The position numbers and the translations under genes are program-made. This document shows, piece by piece, positions 1 to 10,160 of a DNA stretch of 64,000 nt; position 1 is the first letter of the stretch, and each line of letters starts with the position of its first letter. Under the pieces are notes generated by a model. It had not been told where the DNA came from, made no database searches, and was given only the letters and a program-made list of their open reading frames with translations. The DNA is from Rheum nobile (Eukaryota > Streptophyta > Magnoliopsida > Caryophyllales > Polygonaceae): assembly GCA_027886185.1 (NCBI GenBank), contig WOAB01000606.1, positions 2,914,001 through 2,978,000 of the forward strand, given 5' to 3'.

Positions 1-1
1 G

Positions 2-103
2 TGCTACGATATCACTTATGGTGGGGAACCTCCTACTATGGAGATCGATTCCCAAAATTCTCTAACGTTTGAGTCAGGTGATGTAATGTGCATGATCGAT
101 TAA
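2..103 (+). CDS. C-terminal fragment of an unidentified reading frame
   Basis: An open frame enters from the left edge and encodes about 33 residues (begins CYDITYGGEPP, ends GDVMCMID) before a TAA at 101-103. The composition looks protein-like rather than random, and the RPA1-like gene downstream contains a similar CYDI string. I do not recognise a family. It could be the last exon of a gene cut by the window or a chance frame. Confidence 0.2.
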   Translation, partial: CYDITYGGEPPTMEIDSQNSLTFESGDVMCMID

Positions 104-439
104 ATTTTCCTTTCTTGAATCTTGATTATGTATAACTATCAGTTCAATCTTCATGCTGCCACCTTTAGTCAATTTAATGTGCTGCTACTGGGCCTTTTCT
201 GGCTAATGGGCCTTTTTTTCTAAATGGGCTTCTGTTATTTAAATTTGGTTTTCTTGTTCTTTGTTTTTCTGACCGATCCTTTTTTTTTCTTCCTATTGGT
301 CTTTACCTATGGTCTAATTGTACATTATTTGTAGTGGGTTACACATGGCAACTGAATGAGGCTTCATTGTTTCTTTATAAGCAAATTCCTGCATTTATTT
401 TTGCTTCCGGCTGTTTTGTTTCTGACTTTGCTCTACTTC
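104..439. other. No gene seen; T-rich sequence
   Basis: T-rich DNA (GGGCCTTTTCT, CTTTTTTTTTC runs) without a convincing frame. It resembles the intron-like sequence that follows it. Confidence 0.4.
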
Positions 440-1418
440 TGGTTCTCCCTGCAGTTAAAGCATTCTCCAGGTTTGCTATTTTTTTATAGTTTCTTTTATT
501 CTTTCTAAACATTCCTCTTTGTCTTGATTTCTGGTGTGCTTTAAATTGTTTTAATGCTATCCCCAGTGTTTTATCTCTGAAAAAACTTTCTTTCTGTTTT
601 CTTCTCTAATTGGGTGTGCTTTCTGTTTGTTTTACGGTCTATTTTTTATGTTTTGTGTTGCATGTACCGATGATCTTTTTTTTTTCTTTCGTTAAAGCAT
701 TGTCATGTGGTGCAGTTTTACGCTTTTTTTTAAGAGTATTTTGGGTTGCATGTTCAGTTTGCATATGCCCTGCCATATTTGTTTTAGTCTCTCGAAAGAC
801 TTCTTTTTTGTTCTCTTCTCTGGTTGGATGTCCTTTATATTTTGTTTCCCTTATTTGGTATGAGGTCACTTGTCTTAAAAATATTATGTATGCAGAGTTT
901 CTTTTGCTTTTTGCTTGTTTTTGCTTTTTTCCGATGGGATTTTTTTAATGTTTTAGGTTGCCTATACCAAATATTTTGTGATGGTTTTCTTTACCGATTG
1001 TTATATGGTGCTATTTCATGCTTTTTTAAAAAGTTTTTGAGTTGCATGCTAAATTTGCATGTATTTTTTTGTATATTGTTGTTTTTCGTGACTAGTTTTC
1101 TGCATCTCTCTTCTTTGGTTGGATGTCCTTTCTGTTTTGTTTTCCTTATTTCGTGTGACATGTTTTTTGTTTTTGTTTTTTTTCCCGAGTTCTGCATGCA
1201 GAGTTACTTTTGATTTCTGCTTGTTTTTGTTTTTTCTTATGGGCTTTTTCTTCGTTTTTATGTGATATGTTGTTGTTTTGTGTACTGTTTTGTTGTTGTG
1301 TATGCGACTAATTTTTTTATAAATGATACGTTTTGTTTAAGTTTGTGCATGCAAATTTTATTCATCATGTGTTATTTTAGGTCTGTTTGTGATCATGCAT
1401 GCAATTGTGTTCTTGTAG
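440..1418. repeat. Diverged tandem duplication in T-rich, intron-like DNA
   Basis: Two units of roughly 300 bp are recognisable. GGTTGGATGTCCTTTATATT at about 821 recurs as GGTTGGATGTCCTTTCTGTT at about 1118, followed in both by TTTTGTTT(C/T)CCTTATTT. The sequences before them (a TTGCATG...TTTGCATAT/GTAT stretch) and after them (ATGCAGAGTT near 890 and 1200) also match. Partial further copies occur near 590 and 1300. It ends at an AG splice acceptor (1417-1418) of the RPA1-like gene, so it is probably an intron or 5' leader. Open frames here are only low-complexity Phe/Cys/Leu strings and are not called. Confidence 0.5.
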
Positions 1419-3123
1419 GACGAGTCCAAAAAAGGTGTATCTTGACTCCATGATTACAAAATCTGAGGATCACGTTGTGCATGTTAAGGTGATCAATAAG
1501 CGTACTTTTTCTAACAAGCCAAGAAAACAGAAGTTCCAACGTCTATATCTTGTTGATGAAAAGGTTTGACTTGAATTTTTACCTAATGTTTATTCCATGT
1601 TTGTTTGCTTATATCTATTTTTTCTTTTGCAGGGCCTTACTATGAGAGCCGCACTGTTTAGTAACAATGTTGACTACTTTGATGATATCATTAAGGAGGA
1701 TCAATGTTATGACATTAGCAATGGTGTGGTGTCACTTGTGGGTGGAAATTATCAGCGCTTCCCAGACGAAAAGCAGATCTATATCAATGGTTCCTCTTCT
1801 GTTAAAGTAGTTGATTTGCATGAATGGTCATTTGAGTTCAAGCAAGAGTTTATTCGCATTTCTGAGATACTTCGTGAAACAAGTCCTCGCAATGTAGTAT
1901 TTGGTTCATTTTTGTTAAAAGTATTTATTATGTTTCACTCCTGTACACAAATAGTAGTATAATTGTATAATTCACTTTATCCTCTATTTCCTCTAGATAT
2001 GATAGTTATGGTTTTCTGCTACACACCACCTCGGAAAGTAGTGAATAGGTTCTCACCTAATCTATATGATCTATGTGAGCTACATGTTAATGATGACAAG
2101 TATAGTTTGTTAAATATGTTGCATATTTTCTCTCTGGTGTTCTATAACTAACTTTATTATTATATGCAATTGGTTTCAGCTGTTCTGAGGTTACACTTCT
2201 TTCTGCATGAAATGAATTGCGGTTCTGTTATTTTAGTTACTGGGTTGAAGACATCAACTTTTAATGGTTGGTATTCAAAAATACTATGTTTCTACCATTT
2301 TGTGTCTCTCATAAATATATATGCATATTTGTTGGCTTTATTTATTTCACTAACTTTAGCTGCTAAACTTTAATTCGGATAGAATTCTCATTGTCTACAA
2401 ACTGTCATAGCAAGATTGTAATCAACCCTGATGGGGTCAGGGCAAATGAGCTTTGTAAATGGTATGTGTTATTCTATGTTATATAACAAGACTGTTGTGA
2501 TCTAATTTTGTCTATAAGAAATTGCTCATAGTAGATACGCACTGTTGAGTTGGTATTAATGCCTTTAAAAGAAAAAAACCAATGCTTATTGCTACAAAAT
2601 AGTCAAGGAGGGGTTTGTTAGTGACTTAGTTAAGAGAAGTACGTATATATGGAGAACGGTTTTTATGGTTGTTCTTTTCAAACTAGCGGCATCGGTACAT
2701 TCTTTCTTACAATTCATCACTTCTTGTAATGTTTTCAGGTTTGAAGAGAACAAGAGTTGGTGATGGCAAGAGATACTACTATTATCAAGAAGGAGAATGG
2801 AGGAGTTGGTATCCCGATTGTTACGATCAAACACGCCTTAGGAATAAAGGTTTGCACTAGCTATTTTTCCCTTCACATTATTATAGCAACCAATTATCTA
2901 TGTATTTTATAAAATATATATTGTTTTCTTGTCGTATATGTAGGCATCTGACATTACTTGCAGTGGTATGGTTAAGATTGATGCCTATATTCTCGATTTC
3001 ACCACCTATTGCTTACGAATGTCAGTTAGTTATAATTGGTGTGATAAGGGTTGTGATGTTCCTCCCGACACTTCTTATGTGTGCGACTCATGTGTTCAAT
3101 ATTCAGTGTTGAAAGCAAAATAA
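1419..3123 (+). pseudogene. RPA1-like (replication protein A 70-kDa subunit-like) spliced gene with two frameshifts
   Basis: Exon-like blocks read as an RPA1-type single-stranded-DNA-binding protein. Block 1419-1563 (VHVKVINKRTFSN, QRLYLVDEK) joins in frame to 1633-1903 (GLTMRAALFSNNVDYF, continuing to PRNVVF), covering the first OB fold. About 1997-2099 (DMIVMVFCYTPPRKVV, ELHVNDD), about 2179-2275 (VILVTGLKTSTFN) and 2383-2461 (FSLSTNCHSKIVINPDGV) cover the second. About 2739-2849 ends VTIKHALGIK. Exon 2944-3123 encodes the third, zinc-binding OB fold with the pattern WCDKGCD...YVCDSC and stops at TAA 3121-3123. Most junctions have GT/AG and keep phase. Frame is lost near 2195-2210 and near 2755-2765, so it looks like a pseudogene unless splicing differs. 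RPA1-like copies are common passengers of plant Helitrons and other transposons, and the 5' end is not in view. Family assignment is good; exon edges are approximate. Confidence 0.72.
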
Positions 3124-4299
3124 GGAAACTATAATGTAATGCTTTCTTACTCTCATTAGACCAACCATATATTCATCTTGTAATGCTAAACTCGTCCAAA
3201 CACGCAACTTTTTTTATTTTTACTCAAAAAATATTTTGTGATACAACTAAAATGATACCATACCATACTTGGGTGTATGAAATAGCAATCAAGAAAGACA
3301 TGCAATCAGGAATAATGATACAAGTGCACCTCATTTTTGTTAAAATATGTAGTCAGGCAGTGATCATAAACTTGATAAACATTCTCTTTTTTTAACAAGG
3401 GTTATTGATATTTGATAGACTAGATATCGGATATGTAAATTCTCGGGACTAAGCTTAGCTGGAACATTAGCTATTAATCTTTCATTTTCAATGTTTGTTT
3501 CTTTCTTCTATCACTTTTTGGTCCAGATTTTCCAAGGCTTATAATTTTTTTATTGCCATTTGTTTTCTACTTTTGTAACTGAGTTTGCTTTGATGCATTA
3601 GCAAGTTCTTTTTGCATATTTTTGGTAAGTACGATCCTATATTTATGTCAGCAACAAAGCTAGATCAAGAGAGACCAATTAAGCCTCTGATATGAAATGG
3701 AATAATAGCATGTTCACATAATATCCAATGATGCATAATTGATTTAAACTACCACAATTCCTCATAATCTCCCCAACACCCTTGCTACATATTCGACTAC
3801 AAGAGCTCAGTTTCATACTTACTCTCCAAAGTCTGACAAGCTAAAGCAATCTTCTTCAGCAATCCTCCAATCCATCTCTCAACATGGCGTTATCCAATAG
3901 TTTCCAATCACAAACAAAACACAACCAAACAAATCAGCACATGTATATTTCTTCAAACAATCCAACAGTTTCCATTCACTAATATTCTTTCCATAAATAA
4001 TCAATGGGTACAAGTCCTAATGTTTGACCTTTGCTGTTCTACTCTAACTCGCTTTATGCATTTGTGTGCCCCCTATATAGATGGTGTTCCAAAAGAAGGA
4101 CGTAGAGTGCAACATGTTCTTGCCAGAATCGGACAATTGGAATGATTGCAGCAAAGGTAAATGTTGACCTTCGATTCCGATCACTAAATTGTTTCGTACT
4201 AAGAATTATTGTTTAATACTAATACAGTTGATGGACTAAAATACTTCAGAAATTGCATGCATAAAAAACCCTTGAAGTGCATACATAAAATACTATAAA
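3124..4299. other. No gene recognised
   Basis: AT-rich sequence with short frames only. I see no domain, terminal repeat or array in it. Confidence 0.4.
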
Positions 4300-4740
4300 T
4301 CATGTCAAACAACAAAGAAAGAAAGCACATACCTTGAATGAAGATGGATAATAGAGATTAGGAGGGAAATTTAGCAGCAAATTCAACACTACAACGACGA
4401 CGACGTACACTGGCGGTGGAGAAGAACAATGGGCACACCTCGGTCGAGCCGATTCCACGAATTTGAACAGCGCGCAAAAGGAGCGGCCTTTGTGCTTCGC
4501 ACGGGAACCAAAGATGATGAGAGGGTAATTGCACAAGGGTGAGGAACAACGACGACGTTACACCAATGAGAGAAGCGGTGTTGGATTCTGCGAATGGGGC
4601 GCAAAATCGACGAAGGTTTTAGTAGAAATTGAGCAGCGCGCGGCAAAGTGAAAGAGGAAACTGTAGAAAGAGCTTAAGGAGGTCAAGGAGAAAGGTAATT
4701 TTTTTAGTAAAAAGTATATTTTGTTCCCATGTACATACAA
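4300..4740 (-). other. GC-richer block resembling a leader or first exon on the minus strand
   Basis: Read on the minus strand, this is an island of higher GC in AT-rich DNA. It has several overlapping frames rich in Ser/Arg/Pro and ends in CATTCAAGGTATGTGC (near 4325), which looks like a splice donor. Three frames overlap with no domain, so I do not call a protein. It lies about 650 bp inside the CACTA-like terminus at 5393, where a transposon promoter or leader would be expected. Confidence 0.25.
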
Positions 4741-5099
4741 ACCAACAGGCTCAATGTTTAAAAAAAACGCCAGCTACATGCAATTGTATATAAAGTAATA
4801 TATTTTATTTATGAGATCAAAACTAGCTAGTGATCAAGTATGATTAATTGAAGCAAAAAAATAAGAAAAAATTAGACATTATACTTTTAGGAGCAGACAT
4901 ATACATATAAAATACTAATTTAACAATAGCTAGAATATATGTTCATATTTCAATTAATGTATTTTGTATATTTTTTCCATATTTTAGAAAAATCTCAATT
5001 AGTAAAAATTTAAAGTTAATTACTTGATATATATTCAAGGTTGTAAAAGGCATAAAAAACTTACTACATAAATACCATAAATATATTTTATATATAATC

Positions 5100-5393
5100 A
5101 TAATAAAAAAAACATGTTATTTATACATGGGTTCACAATTTACGACGTATATAGTATATACATTGGTTTTTACTTTCGTTGTAAAATTGAAAAAATGACG
5201 TTTATACACGGGTTATTGAATGCCTGATGTATATAGTATATACATCGGTTCCCTTTTTGGCGCGCCAAATATTATACGCTGGACCTGGTGAATAACCGAT
5301 GTATAATAGCATAGCTCCATCATTTTACAACACTTAGCTTTGACACACATCCGGTGTATATTAAACGATGTAAACGCAATTTCTGTACTAGTG
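5100..5393. mobile_element. CACTA-like terminus with subterminal repeats (second element, other end not in window)
   Basis: The block ends TTCTGTACTAGTG at 5393, so the reverse complement begins CACTAGTACAGAA, closely matching the terminus at 49536. Inside it are several copies in both orientations of a CGATGTATA-like motif (ACATCGGTT, AACCGATGTATA, ATCCGGTGTATA, AACGATGTAAAC). Short subterminal repeats in mixed orientation are typical of CACTA elements and are bound by their transposases. The matching end is not seen in the window, so the element would extend leftwards past position 1, or this is a fragment. Confidence 0.5.
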
Positions 5394-6452
5394 TATGTTT
5401 TCTTGGCGGCTTGTCCCACTTTTGCCTTTGAGCAACTTGTGCTCACTTGTTTCGGGGTAGGTCTCGTGTAACCTATGTCTATGAGAGCAATATCAATTGC
5501 ATATGGATAGATAGTATCTCATTGGTGATACTAAATGTTAGTAAAATTGACAATAATCAAAAGGGGAAAATGAGGGTTGCTGGCAGCTCGTGTCTCTGTG
5601 GTTCGTAGGCTTCTTGCTTCAAACATCTTATGCCATGCTTTCAATATAATCGTAGAGAAATCAGATTGATAGTTTAATGGCATTACTAAGTTGCAATTTA
5701 ATACTTCAACACGAATATCATTTATCGATGTAACTGGATTTAAGAGAAAATAATTAATTTTAAAGAAGTGCTTGAAAACTTAGCTTGATGAGTTCGTAAG
5801 TATATCTTATTGTAGTGTTTATATGTGTATATATACTACTATATTAATATGTATATAACCCAATGTATGATTATTTTATATCGTGGAAACTAGTGATTCT
5901 TGAACAATATTTGCACTTGTAGCCAATTTACGAAATATATGGTGAGGTGTGTTTCCCCCACCCAAAAGTACAAAGGAGATATGGTCAAATGTGAATTTTC
6001 AACTCACAATTCCATACTTGATATGACATTAATAAACTCTCATACACAATGTTTTAATCAACAGTGTTGTATATCTAGAAATTAGAAGCCTACTGAGATT
6101 TATAGCACGGGCAAATATGTCTAGAGTAGCAAACAACATTATCAAACATAGCAGCAACAAACCTGTATAATTCAACTCTGCAATGTTTATATGTGTATAT
6201 ATACTACTATATTAATAGGTATATAACCCTATATATGATTATTTTATTTCAGGTTTGATCAAAATTCTGCTAGAAACTTAGAAATATAATTCATTCTCGC
6301 TGTGATGGCGATTGGATTACTTTCTATGAAGTTCTTGTATCGGAAATTATATTGTGGTTTAATCAATTTGCGGTAATGATTTCAACCATCTTAACTATCT
6401 ATGAATTAATATTATTCAGTTTCAAATTTCATTTTCTTTGATAAATTTGTAG
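5394..6452. other. No gene recognised upstream of the Transposase_24-like exons
   Basis: AT-rich DNA, probably introns or 5' region of the gene that follows. It contains the direct repeat listed separately. Short frames here have no recognisable domain. Confidence 0.35.
5818..6247. repeat. Direct repeat of about 62 bp
   Basis: The segment beginning GTTTATATGTGTATATATAC at 5818-5880 recurs at 6186-6247 with a few substitutions. Both run on through GTATATAACCC(A/T)AT to GATTATTTTAT. The sequence between and beyond the copies differs. Both lie upstream of the Transposase_24-like gene. Confidence 0.6.
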
Positions 6453-7238
6453 ATGAGCTTTTGGTGGGATGAGGGCAACTATGAATCTGTTAAAGCTGTG
6501 TGGAAACTGAAATGTAGTGAGCATCTTAGGAACACTTTTCGCAAAGCTCGCAAGGCTGGTGGTCGACAGCCTGATTGGATAAATGATGAAAATTGGGCGA
6601 GTATGTTTTGGAAATGGCAGACTAATGAGAAGTTTAAGAGGATGTCATAAATTAATAAGAGAAATTGGGCTCAAGTAGGGGTTCATGGTTTTGTTGCACA
6701 TAATGGGGATCCATTTCTGTGGCTGAGCACATAAAACGATTCGTAAGTATGATTATTTGGTTATGCAGATTTGTAAGTATGATTATTTGGTTAAGCAGAT
6801 TTGTAAGTATGATTATTTGGTTATGCAGATTTGTAAGTATGGTTTCTGGTTATGTAGATTTGTACGTATGATTTTATGGTTATGCTATTGATATGTCAGT
6901 GTGATACTTGTACATTTTACTTTTGTGATTAGAAAAAGGTGAACAAGAAAACTCCAACTATGAGGGAACTAATGCAACTTACTTATAATAAAATAAGGAG
7001 AATGGAGTGGAACAAGACTCGTGAAAACAATGGTATAATTTTATTATTTTATATATTCTAGTTTTCATTTTATTTATATATTGATCTAGATTACTTAAAT
7101 TTGTTATAGGAGGTGTACAATGAGTTGCTTGCTGATTTTCAAAAGGATAATGTTGATGCTTGTGGAGATACTATTGCTTTATGGATGAAAGCAGCGGGAG
7201 GAGTGAAGAAAGGTCGTGTGTTTGGCCTCAGTTCTCAA
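6453..7238 (+). pseudogene. Ptta/En-Spm type plant transposase-like gene (Transposase_24 family), 5' exons
   Basis: The first exon, preceded by TTGTAG, encodes FWWDEGNYESVKAVWKLKC, a basic stretch RNTFRKARKAGG and WKWQTNEKFKRMS. After a stop and frame change come SISVAEHIKRF (about 6709-6741), VNKKTPTMRELMQLTYNKIR (about 6938-7032) and VYNELLADFQKDNVD ending KAAGGVKKGRVFGLSSQ at 7238. The order (acidic-aromatic start, basic helix, GGS-AEH block, final GGxKKGRVxGL) is that of the plant transposase family Ptta/En/Spm. The gene is cut at 7238 by a CACTA-like terminus and resumes in frame at 49537. An in-frame TAA (6648-6650) and a one-base frame change near 6708 indicate a decayed copy. The true start upstream is unresolved. 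Confidence 0.65.
6743..6890 (+). repeat. Tandem repeat of about 32 bp carrying splice-site-like ends
   Basis: Four to five copies of a unit containing GTAAGTATGATTATTTGG then TTATGCAGATTT run head to tail inside an intron of the Transposase_24-like gene. The last copies are diverged (TATGGTTTCTGGTTATGTAG, ACGTATGATTTTATGG). Each intact unit contains a strong donor-like GTAAGTAT and an acceptor-like TATGCAG. Confidence 0.75.
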
Positions 7239-7620
7239 CACTAGTACACAAATCACATTTTATCCCTGAGAAAATAGCCCGGGTGTCTTATATCCGGCAT
7301 AATAAGTGGTTTAAGAGGAGAAAAGTATGTGTTTTTGGTTTTGAACTAAGAAATAGCTCGGATATAGTGCGATATGCTCGGGCAATAAAATATGTAGCAC
7401 TTTGACGTGTATGTAAGAATAGCCAGGGCGTGTTTTCAGATAGTTATATCTGGACTGCTAAGGTTTCTCCTTGATGAAAATAGCCCGAATCTTACCTATT
7501 TGGAGAACGCCCGGGCTTATTTCTATCGCAAGTACAATTTCAACTTGTAGTATATATCCCGAGTAAGTGTGCAAGCGGGCTATTTTATTTTAATTTTTTT
7601 TAAAAGGAAATAATAGTAGC
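7239..7620. repeat. Left terminal and subterminal region of the CACTA-like element
   Basis: After CACTAGTAC there are repeated degenerate motifs: ATAGCCCGGGTG (about 7277), ATAGCTCGGAT, ATAGCCAGGGCG, ATAGCCCGAATC, ACGCCCGGGCTTA, TATCCCGAGT and GCGGGCTATTTT. These occur in both orientations and match the AGCCCGG motif near the right end. Clustered short motifs of this kind are the binding region of CACTA transposases. Confidence 0.6.
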
Positions 7621-8035
7621 AGGTAAGCATCAAAACATCCCAAAGCATCCAAAAGGATTCACAAAAAACTCGTCAAAACCTCGTTGGAGCCCTAGTCTGC
7701 TTCATCTGATTTCATCTACTTCAATTTCGATTTCATGTTCTTCAATTTCGCAGGTGCTCGTGAAGTCGTTTTTAGCAATCAGGGCTTCCTTTTTTCCTCC
7801 TTCAACTTAGTGAATCCCTAAAAGTTTAATATTGTTGTTGTTTGAACAGGCTACTACAAACAAGCTCTAGACTCGATCTGATTGTGGTCATTTCTGAACT
7901 TACTGTTGCGTTGTGCTCATAAGAAGCCTTAATCCGAATTGGTATGTTCCACTTCCTTTTCTTCTTTTTTCGTTTTGAACTTTGTTAGCATGAGAAGAGT
8001 TGATTTGGAATTTGGCACTAGGATTTTAGGCAGAT

Positions 8036-8765
8036 TTGGAACCTGTCCTTCGCCCTATGAACTGAAACAATGAGGACTACCGCTCTCCAGCTATCCCTAC
8101 ACTCACCAGAACCTTGATTGAAGATGTCAAGAAGATTTTTAAGACTATACTCGGAGTCCCATTAAACATTCCCACCACAGGTATTTCCATTGACATTGCA
8201 ATAGTGATGTTTAACCTCTATTCATTTAATTTCCCTGTGCAATATCCATGTCCTTTTATGGTGTTGTTCTTGTTTTTAGGCACTAAAGCATAGGAAAGTG
8301 CACTCACAAACACACTATCCCCTTGTGATAGGATCATATCCGTCTTGAGTCGCCAATTTAGTTTGATGTGGATTGACCAGCAGCAACACCTCGACTTCAA
8401 TGTTGATGTCATTGAGAGCGAATGGGGACAAGGTGCTGACCTCGAAGCTATGGTATCAAAGCTGGATGCTGATACAACCCATACTATTAATGTCATCTGC
8501 ATCGTCCATAACGAGACAGCAACGGGTGTCACCAACAACTTGGCAACTGTTCGGAGAATCCTGGGTTAGTATCTTCATGCTAAGATGCGTCCTCCACTCA
8601 ATACCTTGTGTTGTTCTTCTATGTTATCCACTATCCCTTGCTCAGAATTTCACTCAGAATTGGCATGATTAGATATTGATTTTCGATTCATCTTAAGGAA
8701 GTTTTTCCATGCATTGCATTTGATTTCAGATCACTACAACCATCCAGCACTCCTCCTAGTGGATG
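8036..8765 (+). pseudogene. AGT1: Captured fragment of serine-glyoxylate aminotransferase (AGT1), 5' part
   Basis: AGT1 is a peroxisomal pyridoxal-phosphate enzyme of photorespiration. This fragment reads NNEDYRSPAIPTLTRTLIED (8068-8127) and VKKIFKTILGVP up to IPTTG. An intron-like segment (about 8180-8279, GT...TTTTAG) follows, then ESALTNTLSP, SRQFSLMWIDQQQHLDFNVD and IVHNETATGVTNN up to 8564. A second intron ends TTTCAG near 8730, and DHYNHPALLLVDE follows. Stops (TGA in the first exon, TAG before ESALTN) show it is non-functional. Keeping introns means it was captured as genomic DNA, not retroposed. Sequence at 7640-8035 may be the captured leader. The frame is interrupted at 8766-8770 by an LTR element and resumes at 15767. 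Confidence 0.85.
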
Positions 8766-8770
8766 AGGTG

Positions 8771-10080
8771 TGATAAGCACTACTTTTTAGGGCTTAACCA
8801 AGAGTCATTAGAGGTTTTATTGGTGCCATTCGGGTAGATTTAGACACATTTATGTGTATGGCGTTTGGGGGCAAAGTTGGTGTATTTGGAGGTGTTTGAG
8901 CCGTTTTGGAGATCATAGTAGACACTGAGGAGGAAGCCACCAGAAGTAGACGCCAAGGAGCTGAAGAGACGAAGACTTCGGAGGAAGTACCTTATGGCGC
9001 CCGCCGCAGAAGCCACGACGACCGCCGCCTAAACCCTCCTAACAACGATGGCTACGACTTGGCCACGGCGCCCACCGTGGAAATGCGGCGCCCGCCGTCA
9101 TTACGGCACCCGCCGTGGAGGTTGCAGCGACCGCCGTCGCTGTTCAGAAGTCCGCCGAGCCGTTTCCTTATTTGCTTTATTTTGCATTATTTTATTACGA
9201 TTTATTATTTCGTTTTAGGTTAATTCAGACTTTGTTTCCTTTATTATTTAAGGGTAGAGAAAGGCTTGTTTGCCTATCAGCTAATCTCTCTCTAAACCCT
9301 AATTTCATTCTACGGATTTGTTATGAAGAACTAAGTCCCCTTGGCTTAGTCAGACGCTGAAGCTTTCGTTTTGATTCAGTTGTGAGATTCTCGTTTGTTA
9401 ATCTATTGCATGGTTTTTATCTATTCTCTTGTTTGATTGCTTATGATTGATATTGATAATCTCTATCTTGGACGCAACTAGGGTTTGTCGTTATTGATCT
9501 ATTACTAGATTTAGATTGTTACTGGTTGAGCATATCTATTTCAGAGTAGCAATTGCATCGTACTAGTATCTGGTTGTGCTAGTCTTATGCAGAAGAGAAC
9601 TGATTTACATTCTAGGATAAAAGCTGGTTGTTTTATGCTAGAATTGTATCCAACTATATTCATATCCGTAAGGCTGCTGTTAAACTGAATCTTGATAGTT
9701 TCAGGGTTGTTTAATTAGTTAGTGCTAATAGTATCTGGTTATGCTATTAGTTATATCTGAAAAGGATTTGGAATTTCCATTGCATGAGATTTTGAATGAG
9801 TATCTAGGATCAACTTATCATACGAATAGTGGATGTTGTTTGACTAAGTGCTTTTCCCATCACTGATTTCACAACTCTTTAGCTTGTTTACCTTTTGCAT
9901 GTTTAGAACTTACAAAACTCACAAACCCCCCCCTTTGGTTACGTTTGATTGTCATACGAATTGCATATTTAGATAGGATTCGCCTCCCTGTGGATTTGAC
10001 CTTTACTTACCTAGGACTACGGTTTAAGGTTTGTTTGGATATTTTGCATAGTAGTTTTACACGACGAAAACATGTTATCA
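8771..10080 (+). repeat. 5' LTR of the gag-protease element
   Basis: 1310 bp, TGATAAGC...GTTATCA. It contains about seven GC-rich inverted-repeat motifs at 8997-9155 (for example GCGCCCGCCG, GCGACCGCCG) followed by AT-rich sequence. It matches the 3' LTR closely, with scattered substitutions and short indels. The short frames here (DRRLNPP and similar) are translations of the hairpin cluster and are not called as genes. Confidence 0.88.
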
Positions 10081-10083
10081 AAT

Positions 10084-10100
10084 TGGCGCCGTTGCCGGGG
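10084..10100 (+). other. Primer-binding site (tRNA-Asp type)
   Basis: TGGCGCCGTTGCCGGGG lies three bases after the 5' LTR and matches the complement of a plant tRNA-Asp 3' end, the primer used by Athila/Tat-type elements. Confidence 0.75.
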
Positions 10101-10160
10101 AAGCAATTAATCTATTTTGTGTGTGTGATTTGTGTGCCAATCTTGGTGTGAACCTATCTT

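Noticed and set aside
610..1213. Overlapping Phe/Cys/Leu-rich open frames that look like membrane proteins
   Set aside because: They are translations of T-rich, tandemly duplicated intron-like DNA with no conserved pattern.
4300..4740. Three overlapping minus-strand frames in a GC-richer block
   Set aside because: All three frames are equally open and lack domains; more likely an untranslated leader than a protein gene.
8906..9360. Frames with DRRLNPP and proline-rich strings
   Set aside because: They lie in an LTR and are translations of the GC hairpin cluster; the same frames reappear in the 3' LTR.
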